Below, piece after piece: positions 1-14,200 of a DNA stretch of 64,000 nucleotides. The notes beneath the pieces are model-generated. The model was not told the DNA's origin. It searched no databases and saw only the letters and a list, made by a program, of their open reading frames with translations. A program made the position numbers and the translations under genes. Numbering within the stretch: the first letter of the stretch is position 1; every line of letters begins with the position of its first letter. The DNA comes from Brachionus plicatilis (Eukaryota; Rotifera; Eurotatoria; Ploima; Brachionidae), in the NCBI GenBank assembly GCA_010279815.1, contig QEOQ01000694.1, forward strand, positions 1,030,309 through 1,094,308. The letters are read 5' to 3'.

Positions 1-3000
1 AAAAAAAAAAAAAAAAAAAAATTGAAAAATATTTTTTTTTCTCCAAATTTTTGCAAATTAAATAAATTAATTCAAATTGTTTAAAATTTTGTGTCTTAAA
101 TAGCTTGGTCTTATCTCAATTTAGTTTATCGATAAAGTGTCTAATTTTAGCCGTGAATCTTCCAACATTCGTCTAGCATTTCTATTCAGCCGGCATTGTA
201 AAATTTCATACAAAACTTTCAATACAAATAGATGAAAAAAAATATTTCCTAACTTTTGTTTCACCTACTGCGCAATTCTTCAAAATATGTGCAAATTAAT
301 TGCGTTTTATTTTGAATACTTTTAAATAGCGTTCAATTTTGCAGAATTCCGCAGTGGCTGCATTTACAGAACAAGTTTTTGACATTTAGAACAAAAGTTA
401 GAAAAAATTTTTTTATTTTTGTATTGGAAGTTTTGTATGAATATTCAAAATGAGCCATGGCACCCATCACCCAGTCATTCAAACTTTTACACTCTATAGC
501 TTTAAAATAATTATTTTAAAATCATTTGATCCTTGCTGCCATCCGAACAAACCCTGCATTTTAGCAAAATTATTTTTTAAAAAAATCACCCATTCTCTTC
601 CTGGAGAAAAGCACCGACCAAATATTTGCTCAGCAAATATTTACCCTAAAAGGTCGCCACGGCTAATCGGTCCAATTTAGTCAATTTATTTTTAATGAGA
701 ATTAATAAAAAAAAACACTCTAATCTAAATTACAGCCATGTGAAGTAAATTTAAAAATTTTTATAGCATTTTTAATAATTGGAGTCGCCTTGCGTAATAA
801 ACAAGCAGTTTATTGCCGATTAATATTGAAATTTATAAGCTCATAAAATACTTGATATTAAATTATAAAGCACGATCTTATGAAAAAAAAATTAATTAAT
901 CACTTGATCAAGTAGTTTTGGATGCAATAGAGAGGATTATTAATTCGAAGTTTGGTTTATGTCCAAAAATAGCTGGCTTATGTTATCGATAATTTAGTTT
1001 GTATCGTGGACATTGGGCACTTAAAGTCCTAGCAATTTAATCCGATTATCCTAGTTAAATGTCCGACTACTATTCATACGAGCTCAAATAGCAGCATTGC
1101 TAGCCTGCCACAATCGACAGACATAGACTGCAATTGATAAGATAGAAATAGAAAAAAAATTTGGAAAAATTTTTTAAAGTTAATTTTTTGGTGAAAAATA
1201 ATTTCTTTTTTTTTTAGTTTTAGAGACTTGGTCTCTTCAAGTTAAACACCGATTTAACTAATATCCGAAAATGCTGCTAAAACTATTTGAAATAAAAATT
1301 TAATTTGAACACTAAAATGATTTAAATTAATTTTTATTATTTATTTATTTATTTTAATTTACTTCTTATGGTATACTTGTCGCTTCAAGGAGTTTTCGAA
1401 TTGCTTTTATTTTGTGTGCTCGTTTTTTCTCCTTTTTTTTTTTTTTTCATATTTTTTATTTTTAATTTTTAATTTTATTTACTACAAAAAATGTAGGTTT
1501 TAGTATTTGAAAAAAATATTTACTTTTTGGCAAATCATAAAATTAAATTAAATGTAATTTAGATTAAATTCTATCAAACATACAGAAATTTCGGATATTA
1601 AGTGTTTAAATTATCTTTTGAAGAATTATTATTATTTTTTCTAATTTTTTATTGATTTTTTCAACCATTAATCTTGACAGGTAGACTATTTACTTAAGTT
1701 AAACAAAAACGATTTTGAAATTAACGAACATTTGAACTAGAGATAACCGAGTGATGTCTTCTTTGCGACACTAGTATCCTAGCTTATCAATGCACAAAAT
1801 AAAAATCCTATCTTTAAAATTTTATTTTATTCGTTTTAGAATAGATATTAATTATACAAATGGAATGATAGAAAAAAATGAACGCTAGAGATTTCCCTCG
1901 GCTCAAGTCTACAAATACAGAAGTTAATTTATTTACAATTTAAACTTTTGTTTGATAAAACCTTTAGATTTTAATTTAAAAAATGCTTAATCAATAAATA
2001 TTTGATTGTATAACTCATCTTTAGTTCTTAATCAGCTTTATCGCTAGAACATTTAGCTTTTTTTTGCTAGGGTTTAGCTGAGATGAGATTTGGCCCGGGA
2101 GATAAACTGTGTCCGCTGATTAGTGTTCAGATAAGTCTGGGAAAAAAAATGGACAAAAATAATGTTGAAAACCTGAATATTTTGCGTCACAATTGGACCA
2201 GAAATGAGTTGGCCAAGCGTGGACGCCTAAGATTGTCTGATGAAGTGAGCTTTGTTGATCTAAGACTCGGAGTTAATTTTAGAAAAATTTCTGAGCCAGA
2301 GATTGTTCTCGTCTAAGCCTCGAATGCCTCTGAATTTATCTCTAAAATTTGAAGAGAAAAAAAAGATTTATCTTAACTAATTTTATTAACAGTTCCAAGA
2401 ATTTTTAACTCATTTAAAAAGCTTATGTTAAATCTAAAAAAAATTAATAAAAAATAAATTAGGGAACGCGAGAAATTTCAATAAAGATTATAAAAAATAA
2501 CTTTTTTTTCTTCTTCTTCTTCTTCAACTAGTTCTTGATATTCATCGAAATTACAAATCGTTTTTCTTTACTTAAACTTCTATCTCTAAATATTTATTGG
2601 AATATTTTGTTTTGTTTTTTTTCTTAAAGATTTCTTTCAATTATTTATTTTATTAAAATTAATTTGCGTTCTCGTTCCTTTCGTTCGTTCTCTTTTGAAT
2701 CAATTGATCGTTTGATTCAAATTCATCTTGTTCAACACAAAGTCTAAATTCTTTTTTTCATTAGTAAAATAATAATAATAATAAAAATCTAATTAAAACC
2801 AAAAATATCATTTTTTTTCTTCAAAACTCTACGTCTTATAAACTAAATTAATAGAATCAAGAATCGTTCGAATAGACGTTCGATTCGAAGCTAGTTTACT
2901 TGTTGTTTCAAGTCTTAGTTTTTTCCCTCAATTTATCTTTCTCGTTCGTACAAATAACTTTAGAAATTAATTATTTGAAATTGTACGGAAATATTTAATT

Positions 3001-3653
3001 AATTTTCTCTTTATTTAATAAACTCGTCTTCTTTTTATTTTCGCTGAATTTAAACGCAGCGTTCTCTCGTTGTGATTAAAAATCTCTGTATCGTTCTGTT
3101 AGCTTTTTTGCTTTCACCAGCTCTCACAGATAACAAATATTAAAAATTTAATTAAGACGCGGGCTTTGAGGAAGCTAAAATTTTAATTAATTTTATCTTA
3201 TCTAGAATTCGATTCGAAACTTTTCCACTACTGTTGTTTGTTTAATCAACAATCTGTCTTAATAAAAATTTGTCCCCAACTATTTTACCTAATCTCCCCC
3301 CCCCCTCCACACTTCCATTTTACTTTTGAACCCTAAAAAAATTTTAAATTAAACAAAAAATATTGAATACAAAAAATTTTTTAAGTTCATCTAAAAAAAG
3401 TATTTAGAAATGGATCTAATGTGGTCCTCCCTTTCATCGTTTTGCTTGAAATTATAAAATTCTAAAAAAAATTAAAAATTAATGTTCACATCTATTTTAC
3501 TTAACCCTCCTTCTTTAATTTTTGAAAATTAAAAAATTTTAAAAGTAGAAAAAAAAATATGCAAAATTTTTTTTAATAAAATAAATTTTAAAAAATTTTG
3601 CTTTTTTTCAAAGAAAAAAACTTTAAGAAATTTTAAAGCTTTTCGTTTACTTG
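1..3653. other. gene-poor AT-rich stretch
   Basis: No gene is recognised here. It holds poly-A at the very start, many homopolymer runs, a TTC run near 2510-2525 and a short C-rich run near 3297. A moderately GC-rich island at 2040-2330 has a short open frame on the plus strand (from an ATG at 2149, stop near 2316) that matches no family I know. If the ZFHX gene continues toward lower coordinates, this stretch may be its intron or lie beyond it, but I see no homeodomain or zinc-finger exon. Confidence 0.4.
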
Positions 3654-3669
3654 AAATTATAAGAATCGA

Positions 3670-3772
3670 TTTCAATTTATTAAAGTAAGAACTATTAAAA
3701 AAAAAGAAAAACAATGGCGGAAAGAGTTCTATTACTCTGAGCCATTTAAATTTTGAAATAAACTTTAAAAAA
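3670..3772 (+). mobile_element. 5'-truncated LINE 3' tail with 16-bp target duplication
   Basis: This 103-bp insertion matches the 3' untranslated tail of the LINE that ends near 35221. They share the stretch around ACAATGGCG, then GAGCCATTTAAAT, GAAATAAACTTT and a terminal A run. It is flanked by a perfect 16-bp duplication (AAATTATAAGAATCGA) at 3654-3669 and 3773-3788. A severely 5'-truncated copy with a poly-A end and a long target duplication is the signature of target-primed reverse transcription. Confidence 0.85.
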
Positions 3773-3788
3773 AAATTATAAGAATCGA

Positions 3789-6113
3789 AAAAGAAATTAA
3801 ACATTAATGTTTAATGTTTACCCAGTCTTCCTCTTTTATTTCTTAAAACCAAAAAAAAATAAAATTTAGAAAAAAAAATTATTTTTTTAAATATTCAGAA
3901 ATGTAGTGCTCCGGTTTAACCTTTTACTTGAATATATAAAATACTAGATAATAATTTTCACTCAAAAAACAGTTTTAGAATAGCAAAAATAATTTATTTA
4001 ATTTCTAAAATGGAGGATTATTTTTTGATTAATTGTAGAAAAAAAAAGGTAAAAAAATGAGCAGGTGACCAAACCCAAGCGGACTTTTTACATTGATAAA
4101 AAACAGATTGATTATCAGTAATGTAAAATTTTATCTCTCAGACAAAATACTTCATAATCTATTGCGATTATCGCTGACTTCTTTAAATTGTTGCCTAACA
4201 TAAAATATCTGCAAATTAATTAAATAATTTTATCTCTCTGATTGACACAGAACTATCCATTCCGTCTGGTCTATGGCCATTTGGCAATTTTAAAAATTAA
4301 TTTTTACAAATAATTAATTCAAATTAATTAGTGTAACTGTTCGTTTAGTAAATGAAATATGATACGATTAGACCTGGAGACATTTTTTTTTGTTAAACAA
4401 AACAAAACCTGGTCATTTCTCCTATTTTAAATCGAATTAAACTCACAATCTGCTTTACTCGAACATAAAAAAATGAAAAATAGAAATAAAAAGTCTAATC
4501 GTCATATCGATTTCTAATTAAAATAACTCATCATTCTTAATTCATTGAAAAAGATCAATTAAAAGATAATCTATTTTAATTATATGAAGACATGCGGGCT
4601 TATTGAACAAGAAAGCATTGAACAAGCTGCTTACGAGTGGCATCATTTTTGGACTAAATTTACCGTAAAAAAAAGGGCAGAATATAAAAAAACTTAATTA
4701 GCTAATAAAAAAGAGAGAAATATAAAAAACTAAAAAAAAAAAAAGAATAAAAGAGAAAATGAAAGTTAATTTTAGTAATTAATCCATGGATCATTGAATT
4801 AAGATACTGATATATAAAATTGATATATTAACTTATGCTTGTGTTTCGTATTTCAATTTTTAATTTCAAATAATAGAAATTGCAACAACAACAACAACAA
4901 CAACAACAGTCAACGCAAAAAATCATTAATTTAATTAGATGAATAAATTATTGATCTAAACTATATTATCTTAATTCGTTTTTTATTAATGATTGAGAAC
5001 AGTCTTTAGTTTATCGAATAATTGCTTCTCTAGCTCGATCTCTCTTCTCTCTTTATCTATTAACAACAATTCGTTCTTATCTTGCAAAAAATTAATTAAT
5101 TAATTTCAAATTTTGTGCGCATGTCAAAACATATTGAATGGATATTCGTTAAGTATTTAACTATTGTAAATAAACCCATTGCAATTAATCTCTTTTTCTC
5201 GTAATCAAAATATTCCAATTGATTGATATTTAATAAGTTTGACTCAAGCTTCTAATCTGACCTGGGTTATTAATTTTATTGATAATTTTACAACAATTTT
5301 TCTTATCTATAATTAAGTATACTTAGCACCCAGTTTTTTTGTTCTTCTTTTTTTTTTAATTTTATTTTGATATGAGCTCTTGCTTTCTGGTAATTAATCG
5401 ACGAAATTCTCGTCGAATTAATTACTATTTATCATTTGAAACAGATAATTCAAAAGCGATTTTATTCTCTACTCAGCAATCGATAAATATTTAATAGTTT
5501 TTTATTTTCGCTTTCTTAGAATTAATTAAGAGATAGATCCCTGAAGTCTTCGTCTGATCATATTTTAAAAAAAAAAATTTGACATCAAAGAATTAAGAAA
5601 TTTTTTTTTAATTTTTATAAAATTTGAATAAAAAAGAGGATTTAAAAAATTTTGATAAAATCTTTTTAGACTGGGTGGTTCTGATCCCAATTTTTTTAAC
5701 ATTGAGCCGGTTGTTTAAACTGGACTCAAGAATAAAAATTTTAAAAATGTTCCATGGAGGACTTAAATAAAAATTTAATTAATAAAAAAATCAATTAGAT
5801 ACCCTTGACGTGCTGGCAGCAAAAATTAAGATAAATTCCTCTACTGCTCGCAGTCAAAATAAACTCGGATTTTTATTATTATTATTTAAGAAGTAATTTT
5901 GGAGCAAGACTGCAGGGCAGTTTCGAGCGCCTGTGGCCCTCTCAAATTTCTGATTAAAAAAATTTTTTTTTAGATAAAAAATTGAAAAAGAAAAATAATT
6001 TTTTTTTAGAAAGTTTAAAAAATCTTCGATGAAAAAATACCTAGCATAAATTAATTGGAATTATGTGACTGAAAAAAGGTCTTGCTTTCACTTTTTACAA
6101 CACAAAAAATATG
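3789..6113. other. gene-free stretch with CAA microsatellite
   Basis: No coding sequence is recognised. It includes a CAA microsatellite at 4883-4908 and a short GC-rich hairpin near 5910-5940 (AGGGC pairing with GCCCT). Confidence 0.4.
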
Positions 6114-6250
6114 ATACAAAAATGGACACCTCAAGGGCGACCAAAGGTAAGACGGACAGCAGGAACATGGATGTCTACAATGAAGAAGAAAGGGTAAAGG
6201 CAAAGATCGACTTAAGTGGAAATCTAAAGTAGTGAAAAAGGAATAAATGT
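6114..6250 (+). pseudogene. relic of a LINE ORF C-terminus
   Basis: In one plus-strand frame the sequence reads WTPQGRPKVRRTAGTW, then after one frameshift DRLKWKSKVV. This resembles the tail of many LINE reverse transcriptases (pattern TPxGxRxxGRPxxxW...DRxxW). A downstream AATAAA would suit a 3' end. It is short and broken, so the assignment rests on motif resemblance only. Confidence 0.35.
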
Positions 6251-9200
6251 AAAAGTTGAAGAAGTTAATTAATTTTCAGCGGCTACCAAAGATAAACTGT
6301 CCTTGAGTTACTTTATTAAACAAATTTTTTTTTAATTAATCTTAAAATAATTTTTAAATAGTTATGAAACATATTGGGCAATTAGAGAATTGATAAGAAA
6401 AAACTTTATGTGTCATGCAAAGCGAGTCTTGATTGTAGAATTAATAAATATCGATTTTAATTAAAGAACGAATAGTCAATGCGGAAAAGAACAAGTCTAG
6501 AAAAGAGAAAGAAAATTAAATTTTAGAAAGCAACTTAATTGTAATTGATCGCTTAGACTCAAATTGTGCATTGCCATGTACAACTATAGGCTTACATAGT
6601 GAAATGAGTATTAAAAAGAACTTTTTTTCTTCAGTCGGCTTTAATTAACAAATTAATCAACTTAGGCCTTAGAAGACTTGAAATATAAAAATTCTTCTTA
6701 GAGTCGAATTTTTATTAAAAAAAGAAAAATCTATATTTGAGTATTTTAATGCTTCATTATAATTTAATTAATGCCAAATACAAAAACCAAGAATATGAAC
6801 ATCAATTAAGCTAAAACTTTTATTAGTTTTTTCTCGTCATTAATTGACACTTGCAAGACTTCAGCACATACTCATAATTTTAGCTTGCCTTTTTTTTTTA
6901 ATTATAGCTTAGGAAACATCTCAAATTCGAACTCGACTTAACACGTCGGTTCGTTCTCTATTATTCCGGACCACAGAGCTACCTTTCTCGGCTAGCACAT
7001 GACTTCTGAGCCAAGTTTTTAAAAACAAATAATTGCAGCAAATTTGTGTGCGTATGTGACTTTTTTTGAAAGTTAAAAAAATATTTGTGTCTAACATAAA
7101 GTAGGACTTGGTTGTTCGGAGAAACGTCAAAGCCATTTTAACTAATCAGCAAGTTAATATTCTTGTTTAAACTTAATTTTAATTAGCTCAAATGAGCGAG
7201 TTTTTTCATCATCATCATCATCAGAAGCTTAGTCTACATAATCGTTTTTCTCTCAAATAATTGAAATAATTATTTTTAGTTTGCTTTTTTATTCTCTTTT
7301 TTCTCTCTCAATTAAATGAAATAAATAAATAAAAATTAATTGCAATTTCTTTCCTTTTTTTTTTAAAAAAAAAAATAAAAAAAAGTAGAAACAATTAAAA
7401 CTTTAACAACACTAAATAATTAAACGATTTAATGGGAATAATGAAATGGAAAGTCTATTCTTTGTGTGTGATGCAATTAAATCTAGTGTAGATAGAGAAA
7501 GAAAATTAATTCGATTGACTGCGATTTGAACTTGATTGGCAATGGCAGTCGAATCGATTTTCGGCATTAATTTAATAATTACAGAAAAGCGGGCCCTAAG
7601 AACACATCTAACAATAACAACAACAAAATGTCTCTTCAACTCAATTTGCATTCATTTAAAGTTAAATCTCGACTAATTACGATCTTCATTTAGGAATATT
7701 TGCTCGTTTTGATTTTGTTTTTTGTTTCGGCAACTTAATTTGCTAGATTTGTTGTTGTTTTTATTGTGCTCTCAATTATTTAAGATCTTAAACTCGTTTA
7801 TTTCTCTTGTTTTATTTTGTTTTAAATAAAAGAGCACGAATAAAACCCCCAGTTTATTATAACTAGTTCTTTAATTTGGAAAAATTAGTATTTTCCGTCT
7901 TTCAAATATTGGATTTTTTTTCAAAATGGCTTAGTTACTTGATTGTACTGTTGTCATTTTTAAAATTGTTAATTATCATGAAGCATTGGAAGTAAATATT
8001 CGAAATAATTAGATAGAGAAACAATGAAGGTAACCCGAACCAATAAATGAAAAAAAAAATTTCTAAATTCTCATTTAATACTGACTTAATTAAAGAAAAA
8101 AATTAATATATATTTAAAACACTTAAAGATTTATTTGATATTTGAAATAATTATAATTTTGAATCAATTTTAGAAAACCTTTACTAATCGGAATTATTTT
8201 TAAGAAAATATTTTATTTATTGATTGAGCATAAACTAAATTCAACTGAAAAAGAGAGAAAAAGAATTAATAAGAATTTCCTGTTTCATTTAATAAAAAAA
8301 AAAGAAATTTGTTTAAAAAAATTATGGCTGTGTCCTCCAAAAGCAAATTTTATTTTGTTCATTAAATGATAAAACCATTAATAATAAATAATTTTTCCAT
8401 TTTTTATCTTTGGTCCAAAAAATTATGGGTGCGTAAATAGTAATGATGGTCTTAAAAACATTTGATTGAAAAATTTTAGAATTTTGGAATTAACCTAGGT
8501 TGGAAGAAATTTATGCAAACAAAATATTTTTTATCAAAAAAAAAACTAAAATTTTAAAATCACTTCAAAAGTCTAAAGCTTGAAATCAGCTTGGCAAAAT
8601 ATTAACAAAAATATAAATTTTCAATAAAATAATAACTCTTTGTTAAGATCTTTGTTGAAAATTCCTTTATTAAATTAAAAAAAATACGATTTATTTGTCG
8701 TCGCATAAATTAGAAATTTAAAATGAAATTTTTAATCTCACGTTCAATTTTAAAGATAATTTTTATCATGTCAAATGCCTAAGTAATTTTTTCAAAAAAA
8801 ATTAAATTTTGAAAGTAAAATATTATAGAAATAAAAAATTTAATGTTTGCATTCAGGTGAATATTTTGGAGATTTATTTGACAAAATAAGTGAGCATTGA
8901 AAATAAAATGAAACCTATTGAAATTATTTTTGATTAATCGAATAATTGAATCTAGGCTTGCGAAATTAATTTAATTTTAAAAAAGTTTATTTACTTTCGC
9001 ATTTTTTCATGAAATAAAAGAATCATAGTGAAACAGTTTTTTTCCTATTTGACGTCGGCGTTAATGATGATATATTTATATTAGAATTGTTCCATTTCAA
9101 TTGAATTTTTTCAAAACAAAAATAAGAATGAATTCAAACATGGCATGAACAAAGAATAAAAGGAAATTTAAATTAATTTAAACTCAATTTAATTAACACT

Positions 9201-11288
9201 ACAAAAAGACGAAAAAAAAAGTTGAAACAAATTCAATTAATTCATCAATTTTTTTTCCATTTGATTTAAGATTTCTAAAAATTTGCGAACAATAATGCTT
9301 CGTAAAAGCAGAAGAAACAGTTGTACTCTTTTGATTTTCAATAAATTTAAATTAATTGAATTTTAAACAAACGTAAGCCATAAGCTAAAATTAGGAACAA
9401 GCTTATAGATCACCTGATCCCTTAGCTATCTAGGAATTTACTCATTGACCCATTCAAAAATACCTATAATTTCTTCAATAATTTAATAATGGAAAGAAAT
9501 TTCAAGAGAGTAAAAATTTTAAGATTTTAACATGGTTTAGCGTGGTTCGTAATTAGTGCTTTTTGAAAGGAAATTGACTCCAAAATGTTTGCCAAATAAC
9601 TCTAATGAAAATTCACCAAAGTAACATAACAATACGAGATGCTATTATTAATAAGAAAACTAAATATTCGATATTAAAAGCTAATAGTAATTTTTTCGAA
9701 AAATGTTCAAAATATCTAGCTTGATTTTTTATATTTTATAAATTTTTTAAAAGAAAAATATTTTGAATTTTTTATTTTTGATTGAGTAAAATTATCATTT
9801 AAATCTAATCATTAGCGAAATCTTGTTATTTGAAAAAGAAAATTTAATTCTAACTAGTGATCAAATCAAAAAAATTCAACAACGGTAAGAAAAACAAGTT
9901 CTCAAGAAAGTGTTTAATTAAGAAATTCATGAAATATTTCTTCAAATATTTCAAGATTAATTAAGTAAATAGACAAAAATCTTGTATAGAAATAAAAAAT
10001 ATGCACAGGTGAGTCTAAAGCAAAGAGTCATTTATATGTGCCTGAAATGAATTAATTAAATTTAATTGAAATATTTAATAGAATGAGATTTGAAATCCAA
10101 GATAAACTGAAAAAAAAAATCGATTTTGAAACAATTAAACAACAAAAAGAAAAAGAACAAAATAATTTAATTACAAGGCTTAATTAAGTCGTCAATTGCT
10201 TTTTTTTTTAAACTGAACAAAAAAATGACTAAATATGGATGTAGCTGTTGGGATGCCGGCTGAACCCCTAGCCATATTCTCTCACCCAAAGAAAAAAAAT
10301 ATATATCATTTTGTCTAATCGATATTTAATAATGATATAAATATTTTCTAGTTGTTAAAATACAATTGTAATTTATCACTAATAATAAGCACAGCAACAA
10401 TTTAAAATATGTTTTCTTAATTTATTTCTTAGTTTTCATTTTTATTTGCATTCTAGTCAACAAATATAATTAATTAATAAGTTAGTTAGCCAAATAATGA
10501 TTATTAGAACAAGATAGTTTAATGATGCGTGTCGAAATTGGGATGCCTTGTACAATTTGTTGCTTAAGATGCAAATATTTGAACGAATCTAAACTTAATA
10601 TACTTGTTTTTGTTCATTCAAAATATCTAAGTTTATTGTTTTTTATTTTTGTTTAAATTTCAAATTAGTAAATCGATTCAACAAAAAATATTAAGACAAA
10701 TTACACCTTTAATTATAGTAATTGTGACAAGAGATGCCCAAAAACTAGCACAAGCAGTTTGTCATTTTAAATCCTCAAATTAGATTTCTTTTTAATTTTG
10801 ATTTAATGAATTATAAATTTTTTAATTTTCAACTCAGACTGGAGAATTTAGATCTCCTGGCTGTGCTAGATAGAGAAAAAAATTCGAAAATAATCGATTT
10901 GAATGTTGACTTAGAACAAAAATTAATAAAAGATTTCTAATAAAAAAGCAGCATTAACATTAAATATCTAGCAGCAGAAGTGAAATTTGATTTAAAAAAC
11001 AAAATGAATTTAAATTTAACTTTGTGTTTAAAATATTTGAATTGAGAGAAAATTATTTATTTTTCATTAAATAACAATTTTATTTTAAGATTTATTATTT
11101 GCATGACAGTTTATAATAGCAAAAATTTAAACAATTTAATTTGCCTCTAAATAAAAAAAAAGCTTTATTTGATTGATTTTTAACTTTTTTTTTTCGATGA
11201 GTTATTTTAGGAATTCACTGTTAATACTCATTATTTGTTTAGTGAAACATAAAGACTTGTTTAACAATAAAAAAAGCCCAAAACTTAC
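6251..11288. other. gene-poor stretch downstream of the ZFHX exons
   Basis: I see no supported exon. Small GC-richer patches lie at 6920-7140, 7410-7650, 10240-10280 and 10530-10560. The last two share the string TTGGGATGCC, which I cannot interpret. The next ZFHX exons are not recognisable here, so this is probably intron of that gene or regulatory DNA. Confidence 0.35.
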
Positions 11289-14200
11289 CATTCTCTTGAT
11301 TTTTGTTAATCAACTCATCATCGCTGCTTGTTTTCATGGTTTTATTTTGCTCAGTCTTAGGGCCAGTCTTTAGCAAATTTTTTATAGTGTCTTCATTTAC
11401 GACACAATGAGATTCTTTTAGATGATTTTCAAGCAATGTCTATAAATTAAAAAAATAGTTTATAAATGAATTTAAAAAGGCGAGATGGGAGGTCGCATAA
11501 AACAAACCTGTTGATTAAAGCCTATGTAGCACAAAGGACATAAAAGTGAAATATCGATCTCGGTTTGAGGCAAAATTGATTTCGATTTATTGCTTGTCGT
11601 TGTTAATGAATTATTGCTGTGATCTTTTTTTAGAAAAATTCAATTCAGTTAATTGATTATTTAGATTAAATTAGACTGAGAGAAAGAAAAATTTATATAA
11701 TGGAATTATAAAAAAAATACATACAATGACACCTATAGACAACATTAATAATTTAAAAATTCTAGTTAATTAGATCTCTAAAAGTGTAAGGGGGAAAATT
11801 TTAAAGAAATTAACCAAGAACATATTAAAATAGAAAAATCTTTCAATAGAACGATAATTAAAAGCTCATTTAGTTAAATAATAAATAGCTTCTTTATTTA
11901 TTTATAATTTATAAGTTGAATTTTTTTTTTAATAAAATTGAAATTAATGGAATTAAGTCTGAATTTCGATTTCGAAAAGAACCAAAAATTAATGCTTTTT
12001 ATTAATTTTTATGATAATGAAAAAAGCTGGAAATTCAAGAAATTTTAACATGCAAAACGGATAACAAAATCTCTAATGAAATAAATTGTTTTAGAAGAAA
12101 ATAAATTTAATCACTACTTTAGATCATCCGGCTCTATAAAAAACTAAAAAACAAAAAAATAAATTTGATAAAAAATTTTAAAATAAAAAAAAATGTTTTT
12201 AAACTCTAAAGATAAACTTAGAACTGAAACTAAAATTTAACATTTAAAAATATAAAAAGGTTTTAATCTATGGTTTAATTTATCTTTTCTTAATAAGAGC
12301 CTTGAAAGATTTTTAGAGAGCCATCGATTTAAGGTCCTAATCCGTAGTTTTTTGATCAAGTTTTAAATTGAGCATCTTGCCAAATGAAAATACATGAAAC
12401 ATCAACTTAATCAATTTTGTTATTAAGAAAATTAAGCTAAATGTTTTCATATTATGGCGCATCTAATCTCTTAATATACCGTATACAAACTATTTTAGAA
12501 ATAATCACCCTTTTAAGCAAATTGATAGGATTTTACTTAAATAAATAGCAATGACTATAATTTTAAAAATCAATCTAAAGAGAAATATATGAAAATAGAG
12601 TTTAATTTGATTCAAGCATCAGCCAATTCCTTTTCTTTAATTTTATATAAGAAATAGAAATTCCATTAATTTCAAATTTGAAAATTTCTAATCAATAAAT
12701 TAAATATTAAATTAATTCTGTTTCTATTTTTTTTATTTTCTGTTTTTTCTCTCTCAACTAACATTATCATTATTATTAAAATTTTGCATTAAGATATTTT
12801 CATTAAAATAATTAGTCGATATTCCTTTTTTTTTTGATGTAAATTTAATTAAGGTGAATGATTAGATGGATTTGAAATATTTAAATTGTTCAAAATGAGA
12901 GATCAAAAAACAAGTAGAGAATTATGATTCTGATGAACAATATATCAGGGAAACAAAAAAGAATTTCAAAAATCTAATTAATATCTTCTCAAATCAATTT
13001 TAAAAATAATTTGATATCGTCAAATATTTGCTGCATAAGACTCCAAAGAACCAATTTTTAATCGTAAAATGCTGAACCAGGTTTAATTAAATTTTAATTT
13101 AATTATCTGATTTTCCGAGGTGATTTTGCTTCTTTTCGTACTATTTTTAAATATCAAAATCCTTGAAACTAGTTTTTTTTTTCTTTCAAACAGTTTTAAT
13201 TATTTAAATTTAGCCAAATATGACATTTAAATTTAATTTTTATCTCGAAAATTAAATTTCTATAATTTATTTGTATTCGCAAAAATAAATGAAAAATAAA
13301 ATTTACTTTAATTTGGCCAAATTTTTGTTTAATTTAGTAATTTTGGAAAATTAAGAGATAGTTATTCAGAAAGGTATAAAAAGGTGCTTGACAACATCAA
13401 TGGTAAAAGGAACAACACTGATCAAAAAAACAAAGTAAAAAATTACTTCTCAAGTCTTTCAATCTATTTTCAAATCTATAAATAAAACCGTCATTTTTTG
13501 GTGATTTAAAGTAAAATCCTATAATAAATTTATATAAATTTACAAAGAGCTTATGGTTGAAATTAACCCTAGAGAACAATTTATATTATTTTCTTCTGTG
13601 TTCTTTATCATTTTTAAAATGCTTAATAGACATTTTGTTTAATGAATCACAAATATGTAGTTACACAATTTACATTTAGTAAAACAAGTTTGTTCAAAAA
13701 TCCCAAATTAATTTTTCAGAGCAAATTTAAGCCATTTTATATACAAAATACCGCCTTGATCAAATTGATGTAAATGTGCCCAAAAATATTTAATAATTGA
13801 TTTAAAACCTATTTCTATTCATGTGAATTAAAAATGACGATTTTAATTTAAATGTAAAATTTTCTCTAAGCACATTTTGACTAAATTGCCGCCGTATTCA
13901 ACCTTAAAAATTTATTTAAGGACTTAATTTGATGATGTTTCTTTTTGTTCAAAATAATAAAAAACACATTTTTTTCTAACATTTAAAAAAAAAATTTTCA
14001 AAAAACAAACCTTGTGGTAAATTGCCGGCCAACATTTTTGAATTCAAATACTTTTTGTTGACAAACTTTCTGTTCAAATCAATAGACCGAATGTCGTTTG
14101 ACTCTTTAGCTTCGCTTTTCTCCTGTGATTTGGACCCTATCTCTTTCAAGTTATTAACATGTTTGTCAGACTGCATGTGAATGCTTAGATTTCCTTTTGT

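Noticed and set aside
2083..2316. 77-codon plus-strand frame in a mildly GC-rich island
   Set aside because: No family resemblance, no splice partner and no clear start context; kept only as a note.
3529..3804. 91-codon minus-strand frame
   Set aside because: Phe/Lys-rich translation of poly-A/T runs overlapping the LINE tail insertion.
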